Assembly (NCBI RefSeq): GCF_002592005.1
Contig: NZ_NVQF01000018.1
Span: 19,904-83,903 of the forward strand
DNA length: 64,000 nt
Direction of reading: 5' to 3'
From: Mycolicibacterium palauense
Lineage (GTDB): Bacteria; Actinomycetota; Actinomycetes; Mycobacteriales; Mycobacteriaceae
In this document: piece by piece, positions 1 through 9,705 of the stretch
Layout of the letters: every line of letters starts with the position of its first letter
Position numbering within the stretch: position 1 is the stretch's first letter
The notes under the pieces: generated by a model
Databases searched by the model: none
The model's input: only the letters and a program-made list of their open reading frames with translations
What the model was told of the DNA's origin: nothing
Program-made: the position numbers and the translations under genes

Positions 1-484
1 CGGGCAGGCCGCGGTAGTCGCATCCGACCACCCAGCCGAATTCGCGCGGGAACCACCGCGGCGGTGCCCCACGCTGCCATTGCGCGTCGACGGCGCCGCC
101 GATCGACACGACGGTGTCGTCGGTGAAGGCGCGCCGGGCGGCCTCGAGCGCACCGGCCCGCAGGGTGGCGTCGTCATCGAGGAACACCACGATGTCGTTG
201 CGACAGAGAGCGACTCCGCTGTTGCGGGCTCCGGACAGTCCACGCTCGTCGGTGTTGGTGGCCAGGACGATCCGGTTGTGGAAGGCCTGGTGCAGGGCCG
301 CGTGCAGCTCATCGTTGTGGTCGACCACCACGATCACCTCGTCGGCGGGGCCGGCCTGCGTCAGCGCCGAGTCGACGGCGTCGACGAGGTGGGGCCAGCG
401 GGCCGAGCTGAAGCAGCAGATGACGAGGCTCAGCAGGGGGTTGCACGCGCTGACGTGGGCTGCAGAGGCAGGGCTCAGGGACAC
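1..484 (-). CDS. Glycosyltransferase family 2 protein (C-terminus cut by window edge)
   Basis: Only the first 161 codons are in the window. The product has a GT-A fold start: a hydrophobic first strand (LLSLVICCF, about residues 17-25), the acidic strand EVIVVVDHND, the GLSGARNSG nucleotide-binding turn near residue 82, and a DDD metal/nucleotide-sugar motif at 103-105 within VVFLDDDATL. It ends in FGWVVGCDYRGLP, typical of inverting GT2 enzymes; donor and acceptor are unknown. The GTG start at 484 is chosen because GGAG lies five bases upstream in the coding direction and no in-frame start lies earlier. An IdeR-type iron box with a -10 hexamer is about 75 bp upstream, and the next gene upstream on the same strand is also iron-boxed, so iron repression is inferred. 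Confidence 0.8.
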   Translation of the reverse strand, partial: MSLSPASAAHVSACNPLLSLVICCFSSARWPHLVDAVDSALTQAGPADEVIVVVDHNDELHAALHQAFHNRIVLATNTDERGLSGARNSGVALCRNDIVVFLDDDATLRAGALEAARRAFTDDTVVSIGGAVDAQWQRGAPPRWFPREFGWVVGCDYRGLP

Positions 485-556
485 GACGACTCCGGAGGCG
501 GGGCAGGGACGGCAAGGACGGCGAGGGCACGGTGGCCGTGCCGCCGCGCTTGGTAA

Positions 557-578
557 AAACTAGGTTAGCCTAACCTAG
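557..578 (-). promoter_or_regulatory. IdeR-type iron box fused to a -10 hexamer, for the glycosyltransferase
   Basis: Bases 560-578 read CTAGGTTAGCCTAACCTAG, two perfect 9-bp arms about a central base. This matches the mycobacterial IdeR/DtxR consensus TTAGGTTAGGCTAACCTAA at 16 of 19 positions. On the minus strand the last three bases of the box (TAG) continue into TAGTTT (557-562), a TAnnnT -10 hexamer. The box overlaps the stop codon of the acyltransferase gene. Confidence 0.8.
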
Positions 579-1836
579 GCTGCGTCAGGTCGTGCATCCG
601 GTCCGCCACGGTGCGCAGTGCCTCGTCGACCCGGTCCGGATCGAACACGGTGTCGTGGAATTCGGCGGTGAGCCACAGATTGTCCGATGTCCACGCCGAG
701 GTCACGGTCACGCCCTCGGCGTTCATGGGATCGCTGGCGACCAGGATGTGCGCCGCGCCGCGATCGGTGAACGGCCACAGGTGTACGCGTGCGGCACGGC
801 CCACATTGGAGTGCAGCAGTCGCACCCGCGGGTGGCCGGGGTGTCGTTCGGCGACATCGGCACGCCGGCGCCGGGCCTTGAGGGCGCCGACGAGCAGATT
901 GGCCACCGGGCGGCCGCTTCGTGCGGAGCGATCCATCTCGGCCTGCAGGCCGACCGGTCCGTCGTCGGCGTCGATGGCGAAGTCCAACCCCGCCGAGAAC
1001 GAGGCCAGCGTGTCCGATCCCGTGCGCAGGTAGCGGCGCACGTCGAACGGGATCTTCACGATGTTCTCCACCGTGAGGCCCGCGTCGGCGAGGCATTCCC
1101 ACAGCGCATAGGTGCACAGGGTCACCATGCTGACGCCGGGTAGGGCGGCGTCGCGGCGTCGCCGCACCTCGGTGACGAACTCACCGGGCACCCCGACGAA
1201 TCGTGTGCACGGTGAGGGTTTGAAGACCCCGCTGGTTTTCTGCGCGCCGACGGGCACTGACGGGATCGGGCGGCGGCGGTAGGCGCCCAGCACGGACGCG
1301 ATGCGCCGGGGGTCGGAGGCGAAGGTGCGCACTCCGGCGCTCAGCAACGGTGGGATCCGGTGCCGGTAGGGAGCCAGGAACGTCGGGTCGCGAGCGTCGA
1401 CCGCCCCGAAGAGGACGTCGAGCACGGTCTGCACGAGCGGCACCTCGCCCAATCCGTGGCTGAAGTCGATCGCCAATTGATCTCCGGCGCACAGGATGTG
1501 GAGGCCATCCGGGCCGTTCTCCGCGCGCAGGGCGCGCACCGCGGGAAGCAGCCGAGTAGGCGGGGCGCCCGCCGGTAGGGGGTCGGTGACGTTGATGGTC
1601 CGCGTTGCGTCAACCGGTAGCCGGTGCCAGTGGTTGGTGTGTGTCGAGGGCTGCAGGCACAGTCGCGTCAGCGGGCCCCCGTCGGCCAGTGCGGAGAAGC
1701 GTTCGACGAGAACCTCCCACGGCGGCAGTGCCAGCGGCCCGACCAGGACTGTCGACCGCCGCCTGCTGTGGGCGACGTCGAGTGCCGCGACGCGAACGCG
1801 GTCGACGGGTTCCGGGCGGGTCATCAGGCTGGCCAT
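565..1836 (-). CDS. Condensation/PapA-like acyltransferase, iron-boxed
   Basis: A 423-residue protein with the overall look of the chloramphenicol-acetyltransferase-like superfamily (NRPS condensation domains, polyketide-associated PapA and WS/DGAT acyltransferases). LAIDFSHGLGE near residues 121-131 occupies the place of the catalytic HHxxxDG motif, but the first His is Ser and the Asp is Glu. The C-terminal half ends in the usual beta-rich segment LTAEFHDTVFDPDRVDEAL. No signal peptide or membrane segment is seen. An O-acylation of a lipid or sugar is inferred. It lies between a glycosyltransferase and a secreted porin-like protein, all on the minus strand with IdeR-type boxes. The -10 hexamer ends about 10 bp before the ATG at 1836, giving a very short leader and no Shine-Dalgarno; an ATG at 1824 is the alternative start. 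Confidence 0.7.
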   Translation of the reverse strand: MASLMTRPEPVDRVRVAALDVAHSRRRSTVLVGPLALPPWEVLVERFSALADGGPLTRLCLQPSTHTNHWHRLPVDATRTINVTDPLPAGAPPTRLLPAVRALRAENGPDGLHILCAGDQLAIDFSHGLGEVPLVQTVLDVLFGAVDARDPTFLAPYRHRIPPLLSAGVRTFASDPRRIASVLGAYRRRPIPSVPVGAQKTSGVFKPSPCTRFVGVPGEFVTEVRRRRDAALPGVSMVTLCTYALWECLADAGLTVENIVKIPFDVRRYLRTGSDTLASFSAGLDFAIDADDGPVGLQAEMDRSARSGRPVANLLVGALKARRRRADVAERHPGHPRVRLLHSNVGRAARVHLWPFTDRGAAHILVASDPMNAEGVTVTSAWTSDNLWLTAEFHDTVFDPDRVDEALRTVADRMHDLTQPRLG

Positions 1837-1845
1837 GTTGCGCAG

Positions 1846-1867
1846 ACTTTAGCAAAGGCTTGCCTAA
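1846..1867 (-). promoter_or_regulatory. IdeR-type iron box fused to a -10 hexamer, for the acyltransferase
   Basis: Bases 1849-1867 read TTAGCAAAGGCTTGCCTAA, matching the IdeR consensus at 14 of 19 positions with both outer half-sites intact. On the minus strand its last TAA continues as TAAAGT (1846-1851), a TAnnnT -10 hexamer. Bound repressor would cover the promoter. The box-to-(-10) offset equals that of the boxes at 560 and 3756. Confidence 0.75.
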
Positions 1868-1908
1868 TTTGAACCGGTCCGGTGTCCGTCGGTGGCGGCA
1901 TCGACGAC

Positions 1909-1940
1909 GGACGGCCCCCTCGGGAGCGAGGGGGCCGTCC
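1909..1940. terminator. Strong hairpin terminator after the porin-like gene
   Basis: A perfect 14-bp stem (GGACGGCCCCCTCG / CGAGGGGGCCGTCC) with a GGAG loop lies just downstream of the stop codon at 1958 in the minus direction. It has no U-tract, as is usual in mycobacteria. It separates the secreted-protein gene from the next iron-boxed promoter. Confidence 0.7.
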
Positions 1941-1957
1941 GCGTCGTGGTGGGGTGG

Positions 1958-3703
1958 TTACCGGTCGCCGCCGGAGCTGCTGCTGCCGGACTTGCTGGCA
2001 GAGCCGCTACCCGAGCCGCTACCCGAGCCGCTACCGGACTTGCCGGCAGAGCTGCTACCCGAGCTGCTGCCGGACTTGCCGGCAGAGCTGCTACCCGAGC
2101 TGCTGCCGGACTTGCCGGCAGAGCTGTTGCCGCCCGACCTGTTGCTGCTGGAACCGTTGTGGTTCGAGGAGCCAGCGTCGGACTTGTTGTCCGACTTGCT
2201 GTCGGACTTGCTGTCCGACTTGTTGTCCGACCCGGAATCCGACTTGCTGTCGGACTTGCTGTCCGACTTGGAGTCCGCGCTGTCGCTGTCGCTTCGGTCG
2301 TTCGCACCGCTGTCCGCCGCGTCGTCCGCGCCGGAGGTGTCGTCGGCCTGGTCGTCCGAGCTTTCCGATGCATCAGTCGCGTCGCTCGGCTCGGTGTCGG
2401 CGTCGTCGGACTCGGTGGTTTCCGCCGCGTCCCCGGACTCGTCCGTGGCGGTCTCCGCCGTGCCCTCGTCGGTGCCCTCTTGTGTGGCGTCCTCGCTGGT
2501 CTCCTCGGTGGCCGCTTCCTCGGTGGTCTCCTCGGTAGCCGCCTCGTCGGTGGCCTCGTCGGTGGCTGCGCCGTCCTCGTCCTCGGACGTGGCATCGACG
2601 TCGACCGTCAGCAGTGAGTCGGGCGAGGCCAGGGTTGTCGACGACACCGCGGTCGCATCGGCGGCGTCCACCTCGGCCTCGGACTCGGACTCCGCTTCGC
2701 CATCCGTCGTCGAGGTCTCGGAGTCCCCGGACTCCTCCCCGGACTCCTCGGACTCGGAGTTCAGGTGCCAGGCAATCTGATTGGGAAGCTTGAACAGCAG
2801 GAGCTCCAGCGGTCCATCCTTGGTCAGTAGCCCCGGGAACTCATAGTCGGCCACGCTCGGCATGTAGCCGTTGAGGAACGCGTTCAGCACCTTAGCCGGC
2901 ATGTTGACCACATTGCTGACGGCGGTCTCCCAGTCCTTGGCCTGCACGGAATCGATCACGGAGTCGAGGAGGTCGGTGAACTGGAACACCGCGGCGAATG
3001 GGGGGCCCAGGACCGAATACACGTAGCCTGCGCCGGCGTTGCCGGTCAGCAGGTCGTCGACCACGTTGGCGAGCTTGTCGGCGCCGAAGGTGCGCGCGAT
3101 CTTGCCCGGAATCTCGAACGCATCGAACAGCGGCCATCCGGCGTACCCGATGCCCCACACGAGGTAGGAGTCCAGGGTCTGCCATGCCTGGGTGAATTCC
3201 CCCTCGGCCAGCGACTCCCGGATGGACTCCAGCGTCGCCGGCAGCTCGGCGAGCTGGTCCTGCAAGCCCTCCTTCGTGCCCTGCAGGCCGGTGCCGATGG
3301 TGGAGGCGTAGGTCGGCAGATCGGCGAAGAACTGTTCCCAGTTGCCCGAGTCGAACAGGCCGTCGACGAGCTCGCCGATCGCCTCGGGGGTGGCGGACAG
3401 AATTCGCCCGACGGCCGGTAGGGTCTCGGTGCCGATCGCGTTGAACCCGTACTTGACGTTGGCGACGGTCTCCGAGATCGTGCTTTGCCACACTTCGCCG
3501 GGCTTCTCCCAGGCTGCGAGCTGCACCGCGCGGTTCTGGACCTCGGTGAGCTGGGTCAGCGACGGTGCCGCCGGGGTGATGGCGATGACCGACGCTCCCG
3601 TCATGGCGACGCCGGCGACCGCCAGTCGCTTGTAGAGCGGATTGGGTCGTGGGGGAGCGGGCGAAAAGTGCTGGCCCGGTTGGGGTTGGAGGGCTACCTG
3701 CAT
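1958..3703 (-). CDS. GjpA-like secreted/outer-membrane protein with a Ser/Asp/Gly-rich tail
   Basis: A 581-residue protein. Residues about 24-48 form a signal-like hydrophobic stretch (YKRLAVAGVAMTGASVIAIT) followed by PAAPSLTQLTEVQNRAVQLAA, a start characteristic of mycobacterial GjpA-type outer-membrane porin and PGRS-like proteins. A helical, moderately hydrophobic domain follows to about residue 310. The rest is low-complexity: an acidic Glu/Thr/Asp region, SDSKSDSKSD runs, then GSSSAGKSGSSSG repeats to the end. The start at 3703 has AGGAG four bases upstream. An IdeR-type box overlaps its -10, so induction on iron starvation is inferred. A role in envelope transport or surface display is possible; the GjpA assignment rests on N-terminal resemblance only. 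Confidence 0.6.
   Translation of the reverse strand: MQVALQPQPGQHFSPAPPRPNPLYKRLAVAGVAMTGASVIAITPAAPSLTQLTEVQNRAVQLAAWEKPGEVWQSTISETVANVKYGFNAIGTETLPAVGRILSATPEAIGELVDGLFDSGNWEQFFADLPTYASTIGTGLQGTKEGLQDQLAELPATLESIRESLAEGEFTQAWQTLDSYLVWGIGYAGWPLFDAFEIPGKIARTFGADKLANVVDDLLTGNAGAGYVYSVLGPPFAAVFQFTDLLDSVIDSVQAKDWETAVSNVVNMPAKVLNAFLNGYMPSVADYEFPGLLTKDGPLELLLFKLPNQIAWHLNSESEESGEESGDSETSTTDGEAESESEAEVDAADATAVSSTTLASPDSLLTVDVDATSEDEDGAATDEATDEAATEETTEEAATEETSEDATQEGTDEGTAETATDESGDAAETTESDDADTEPSDATDASESSDDQADDTSGADDAADSGANDRSDSDSADSKSDSKSDSKSDSGSDNKSDSKSDSKSDNKSDAGSSNHNGSSSNRSGGNSSAGKSGSSSGSSSAGKSGSSSGSSSAGKSGSGSGSGSGSGSASKSGSSSSGGDR
2034..2126 (-). repeat. 36-bp intragenic tandem repeat (about 2.6 copies)
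   Basis: Copies at 2034-2069 and 2070-2105 are identical, and a third begins at 2106. They encode a 12-residue unit containing AGKSG and SSSGSSS in the tail of the porin-like protein. Shorter ccgctacccgag units flank them. Confidence 0.85.
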
Positions 3704-3752
3704 GATGCTCCTGGTTTGATGATGGGACGACAGCCACAGCGGGCCGTGCGGA

Positions 3753-3774
3753 ACATTAGTGCAGGCTTACCTAA
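3753..3774 (-). promoter_or_regulatory. IdeR-type iron box fused to a -10 hexamer, for the porin-like gene
   Basis: Bases 3756-3774 read TTAGTGCAGGCTTACCTAA, matching the IdeR consensus at 15 of 19 positions. On the minus strand the terminal TAA runs into TAATGT (3753-3758), a TAnnnT -10. A start near 3746 would leave a leader of about 43 nt carrying the AGGAG ribosome site. Confidence 0.78.
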
Positions 3775-3997
3775 GCTGCAATGCCTTCCCTGTGAGTTCG
3801 CTGCCGATGTCGGAGCTGCGCCCCTCGTCGATCGGCATGGCAGGAGCCTCCGATCCGGCTTAACTGGCAGGCGACCACGTGCGGCCGGCGGCCGGCTCGC
3901 GGACGTTCACGCCGAGCCGCCGCGCGGGCCGCCGGCGCGCCGGACGGAATTTGCCGGCGCGGCCGGTGGCCGTCGGCCGGCGGAGGTCGCAGTGTCG

Positions 3998-4030
3998 TAA
4001 TGCGGCCCTAATGCGGCCCTAATGCGGGCC
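3998..4030. repeat. 11-bp tandem repeat (3 copies) beside the P55 stop codon
   Basis: TAATGCGGCCC at 3998 and 4009, then TAATGCGGGCC at 4020. It lies 21 bp beyond the P55 stop in the minus direction. The surrounding 3775-4051 stretch holds no convincing gene. Confidence 0.8.
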
Positions 4031-4051
4031 GCTACCCGCCGCCCGGGGCGG

Positions 4052-5761
4052 TCACCCTCGGTGCCGTGGCCCGTTTCGCCGGCGGAACCGCACGGTCGGC
4101 TCGGCGTCGGGGCCGGCGGTGCCGCGCAGCTGCTGGGTCGGCTGGTCGCCGCCGTAGGGATGACCCGGGCCGGGGGGCACGGTGATCACCTGGGTGACGT
4201 CATCGTGGGGGGCCGGGGGCCCGCCGTCGGCGTCGGGTTCCTCGGCGTGGTCGTGGCGGCCGGCCACCACCAGACCGAGCAGGGCGCCCACCACGCAGAC
4301 GATGGCGGTGATGGCGAAGATCTCGCCGTACTGCATGGAGAACGCGAGCCGGTATCGCGCGGCTTCGGCGGCGATACGTGCGGCCAGGCCGGTGGCGGGT
4401 TCGACCGGCAGGCTCGTCAGGATCTGGTTGAACCGGTAGAGACCCCAGGCCGAGAGCGCGGCGACACCGACGAGCATCCCGGTCATCCGGGCGACCACCA
4501 CCAGCGAGGAGGCGATCCCGTGCTGAGCCGGCGGTACCACCCGCAGCGCCGCCGAGGTCAGGGGGCCGATCACCAGGCCCAGGCCGAATCCGGCCAGTGC
4601 CAGGTCGGTGTCGAAGGCCGGCAGCGTGAACAGCCCGAGGTCGTGTCGGGCCGACAACACGTCGACGCCCCATTTGGACACCAGCCAGTAGCCGCCGGCG
4701 GAGATCAGCAGACCGGCGAAGATCACCAGGCGGTCGCCCACCCGGGTGGCCAGCCAGCCGCCGAGGACGGCACCGACGGGGAGCGCGACGAGGAAGCGCA
4801 GGAGTAGTCCGGCGGCGGCGTTCTGGTCCATCCCGAGGACACCCTGGCCGAAGAGCTCGACGTTGACCAGGGTCACCATCAGGGCTGCCCCGGCGCACAC
4901 CGAGGCCGCCAGGGCCGCCAGGAACGGGCCGAACCGGACCCCGGCCGGCTCGATGAGCTTGGTGCGCGCGAACCGCTCCCACCCGAAGAACGCGATCGCC
5001 GCGACGATCGCAGCGGCGACCACGGGCAGCCCCCAGCTGGGCAGTACCTGCTTGCCGTCGGGGGCCGGGTTGTACAGGCCCACCACGGCCAGCCCCAGCG
5101 CGAGCGCCAACAGCAGACCGCCGATGACGTCGACCCGCTCGTCGGCGTGGGAACCGCGGTCGCGTCCGGGCAGGCTGAAATGGATCATCACCATGGCCAC
5201 CGCGGCCAGCGGGATGTTGATCCAGAACACGTCACGCCAGGTGTTCAGCGCCCAGACCACCGCGATTCCGTACAGCGGGCCCAGCACACTGCCGAGTTCC
5301 TGCGCCGCGCCGATGCCGCCCAGCACCGCCGCACGGTTGCGCGCCGACCACAGGTCGGCCGCCAGGGCCAGGGTCACCGGCAGCAGCGCACCACTGGCCA
5401 CGCCCTGGATCACCCGTCCCACGATGAGCATCGTCAGGTCACCGGACAGCGCGGTCACCAGCGAGCCGACCGCGAACCCGGCGAGGCTGGCCTGCAGCAA
5501 CAGCTTTCGGCCGAACCGGTCGGAGGCGCGACCCAAGAGCGGCATCGCAGCGATGTAGCCCAGCAGGTAGCTGGTCACGATCGGGGTGGCCTGCTGGATC
5601 TTGTTGATGGGGATACCGACGTCACGCATGATGTCGGTCATGATCGTGACCACGACGTAGGTGTCCAGGGCACCCAGCAGGACAGCGAGGCTGCCCGCGC
5701 TGATCGCGATGCGCCGGCTGGTCGTCGCGGACTTCGCAGACACCGTCACGGCAGGACTCAC
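4052..5761 (-). CDS. p55: P55-type major facilitator exporter
   Basis: A 569-residue MFS membrane protein, orthologous by sequence to M. tuberculosis P55 (Rv1410c), which works with LprG to move triacylated lipids and drugs out of the inner membrane. Visible features are [17 protein letters not shown] in the first membrane segment, the MFS motif A region [16 protein letters not shown] in the central loop, and a hydrophilic Pro/Asp-rich C-terminal tail. The GTG at 5761 is chosen because it overlaps the lprG stop as GTGA and matches the P55 N-terminus ([18 protein letters not shown] follows). The two genes form a translationally coupled operon driven from the promoter before lprG. Confidence 0.93.
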   Translation of the reverse strand: MSPAVTVSAKSATTSRRIAISAGSLAVLLGALDTYVVVTIMTDIMRDVGIPINKIQQATPIVTSYLLGYIAAMPLLGRASDRFGRKLLLQASLAGFAVGSLVTALSGDLTMLIVGRVIQGVASGALLPVTLALAADLWSARNRAAVLGGIGAAQELGSVLGPLYGIAVVWALNTWRDVFWINIPLAAVAMVMIHFSLPGRDRGSHADERVDVIGGLLLALALGLAVVGLYNPAPDGKQVLPSWGLPVVAAAIVAAIAFFGWERFARTKLIEPAGVRFGPFLAALAASVCAGAALMVTLVNVELFGQGVLGMDQNAAAGLLLRFLVALPVGAVLGGWLATRVGDRLVIFAGLLISAGGYWLVSKWGVDVLSARHDLGLFTLPAFDTDLALAGFGLGLVIGPLTSAALRVVPPAQHGIASSLVVVARMTGMLVGVAALSAWGLYRFNQILTSLPVEPATGLAARIAAEAARYRLAFSMQYGEIFAITAIVCVVGALLGLVVAGRHDHAEEPDADGGPPAPHDDVTQVITVPPGPGHPYGGDQPTQQLRGTAGPDAEPTVRFRRRNGPRHRG

Positions 5762-6465
5762 ACCGGAGGCTTGGTCACGGTGACGGGCTCGTTCCACTGC
5801 GAGAGCGTCATCTGGATCGACTGATCGCTGCTGGGCTGGACCTCGGCCCGGACCAGGTTGTGGTCACCGTCCTTCTGGATCCAGGCGGTTCCGGGAACGG
5901 CGTTGGTGGCCTTCAGCTGCGGGACGAGTTTGTTGACCGCGTCGGCGCTGACGTCACCGGTGATCTTGACCGTGTCGATGCCGTTGATGCTCTCCGTCGC
6001 CTCGGATTTCGGGTCGGAGAAGCTCGTGAGCATATTGGACAGCCCCGTCTGCGGATTCAGGATCGACGACGGGTCGTAGATGTCGACCGCGGGACCCAGA
6101 TCCAGCCAGTTGTCCGGGCTCAGCTCGGCGTAGAGGATGCCGTCGGTGACCACCAGGCCGGCATCCAGATCGGATCCGCCCATCGTGATGGTGGCGTCGC
6201 CCTTCACCGCGACGGCGGGCACGTTCGTCAGGTCGCCGGAGAGCTTCTTGACCGGAAGGCCCTCGATCTTTCCGTTGACGGCGATCTCCAGGTGTGCGCT
6301 CTGCAGCTTCTTGGTGGTCTGGCTGGACTGCTGCAGCAGTTCCTTGGCCTCGGGCAGGGACTCGGTGCCCGAGTCCGATGATGAGCAGCCGACCAGCAGC
6401 GCCGCGGCGGTACCGACGGCGGCCAGGGCCAGGGCGAGGCGGGACGATCGACGACGCGTCTGCAT
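5758..6465 (-). CDS. lprG: LprG lipoprotein, lipid carrier
   Basis: A 235-residue lipoprotein with a basic N-terminus ([10 protein letters not shown]), a hydrophobic stretch and the lipobox LLVGC at about residues 23-27, then SSSDSG. The LppX/LprG fold (half-barrel with a lipid pocket) is recognisable from [19 protein letters not shown] and [19 protein letters not shown]. LprG binds triacylated glycolipids and LAM in the periplasm and partners with P55. The -10 hexamer TACGAT on the minus strand ends six bases before the ATG, so the transcript is probably leaderless. Confidence 0.95.
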   Translation of the reverse strand: MQTRRRSSRLALALAAVGTAAALLVGCSSSDSGTESLPEAKELLQQSSQTTKKLQSAHLEIAVNGKIEGLPVKKLSGDLTNVPAVAVKGDATITMGGSDLDAGLVVTDGILYAELSPDNWLDLGPAVDIYDPSSILNPQTGLSNMLTSFSDPKSEATESINGIDTVKITGDVSADAVNKLVPQLKATNAVPGTAWIQKDGDHNLVRAEVQPSSDQSIQMTLSQWNEPVTVTKPPV

Positions 6466-6471
6466 GACTGC

Positions 6472-6477
6472 ATCGTA
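6472..6477 (-). promoter_or_regulatory. -10 element for lprG (leaderless type)
   Basis: TACGAT on the minus strand with six bases to the ATG at 6465, the spacing expected for a leaderless transcript. Confidence 0.55.
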
Positions 6478-6526
6478 GAGGGTGGCCGGGGGCAGCCCCG
6501 ATCTACGCGAGGGCGGTGGGCGCTCG

Positions 6527-6532
6527 TAGCCT
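6527..6532 (+). promoter_or_regulatory. -10 element for ribE (leaderless type)
   Basis: TAGCCT with seven bases to the GTG at 6540, in the 74-bp divergent gap between lprG and ribE. Confidence 0.5.
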
Positions 6533-6539
6533 GGTGGGC

Positions 6540-7160
6540 GTGTTCACCGGAATCGTCGAAGAACTGGGCGAAGTCGTCGGCAAGGAAGACCTCGGCGATG
6601 CCGCCCGGTTCGTCTTCCGGGGCCCGGTGGTGACCGCCGATGCCGGCCACGGTGACTCGATCGCCGTCAATGGGGTCTGCCTGACCGTGGTCGAGGTCAG
6701 TCCGGGCGGCGCGTTCAGCGCCGACGTGATGGCCGAGACGCTCAATCGCTCCAGCCTCGGGGCGCTCGAGGTGGGCTCGCGCGTCAATCTGGAGCGTGCC
6801 GCCGCGGTCAACAGCCGGCTGGGCGGGCACATCGTGCAGGGGCATGTGGACGGCACCGGAACGGTGGTCTCGCGCACCCCGTCACCGCACTGGGAAGTGG
6901 TCCGGATCGCACTGCCGGCCGCCCTGTCGCGCTACATCGTGGAGAAGGGCTCGATCACCGTCGACGGGATCTCGCTGACCGTGTCCGGTCTGGGTTCCGA
7001 TTCGACCGTGTCCGGTCTGGGTTCCGACTGGTTCGAGGTCTCGCTGATCCCCACCACCCGGGAACTCACCACGCTGGGCTCTGCTCCGGTCGGCGCGACG
7101 GTCAACCTCGAGGTGGACGTGCTGGCCAAGTACGTCGAGCGGCTGTTGGGCTCGCGGTAA
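6540..7160 (+). CDS. ribE: Riboflavin synthase alpha subunit
   Basis: A 206-residue enzyme that dismutates two 6,7-dimethyl-8-ribityllumazine molecules to riboflavin (named ribC in M. tuberculosis). It has the two tandem lumazine-binding barrels: the first opens FTGIVEELG and contains [12 protein letters not shown]; the second contains [26 protein letters not shown] and [14 protein letters not shown]. The GTG at 6540 gives the canonical M-FTGIVEE start. An exact 27-bp in-frame duplication in the second barrel adds nine residues (TVSGLGSDS) compared with the family. It starts the riboflavin gene run ribE, ribBA, ribH. Confidence 0.95.
   Translation: MFTGIVEELGEVVGKEDLGDAARFVFRGPVVTADAGHGDSIAVNGVCLTVVEVSPGGAFSADVMAETLNRSSLGALEVGSRVNLERAAAVNSRLGGHIVQGHVDGTGTVVSRTPSPHWEVVRIALPAALSRYIVEKGSITVDGISLTVSGLGSDSTVSGLGSDWFEVSLIPTTRELTTLGSAPVGATVNLEVDVLAKYVERLLGSR
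6977..7027 (+). repeat. 27-bp in-frame duplication inside ribE
   Basis: The 24 bases at 6977-7000 recur exactly at 7004-7027 (period 27), so that TVSGLGSD occurs twice, separated by Ser. Confidence 0.95.
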
Positions 7161-7395
7161 CCGCGGATCTGCCGTCCCTGTCCGGACAGCAGCCCGGTGC
7201 GCCCGCCCGCCGGCCGTCGAGCTGGGCCGATTTGTCTCTTCCGGGGTGGTCGGGCGTACGTTTGTCCGGCACCGGGGCCACACCCGGGCACCACCGGATG
7301 GACGGGGTCGTGAACCAGTCGGCACCGGGATTCGTTCATACTGGTGGAAGCGTTCTTCTCAGTGGTTCCGCGGGGAACCGGGCAAGGTGGCACAG

Positions 7396-9655
<2,260 letters not shown>

Positions 9656-9693
9656 CCCGCGCGGTGCGGTCGGGCCCGGCCCTCTCCCGGTAC

Positions 9694-9699
9694 TAACCT
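9694..9699 (+). promoter_or_regulatory. -10 element for uvrC (leaderless type)
   Basis: TAACCT with six bases to the GTG at 9706. It would drive the uvrC-rapZ-yvcK-whiA operon. Confidence 0.55.
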
Positions 9700-9705
9700 G
9701 AAACG

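Noticed and set aside
1605..2780. Plus-strand frame opposite the porin-like gene rich in LLPEP and DLLSD
   Set aside because: It is the complement of the Ser/Gly/Asp repeat tail; codon bias and homology favour the minus-strand gene.
7161..7395. FMN riboswitch before ribBA
   Set aside because: The conserved RFN core was not found, and mycobacterial rib genes generally lack it at this position.
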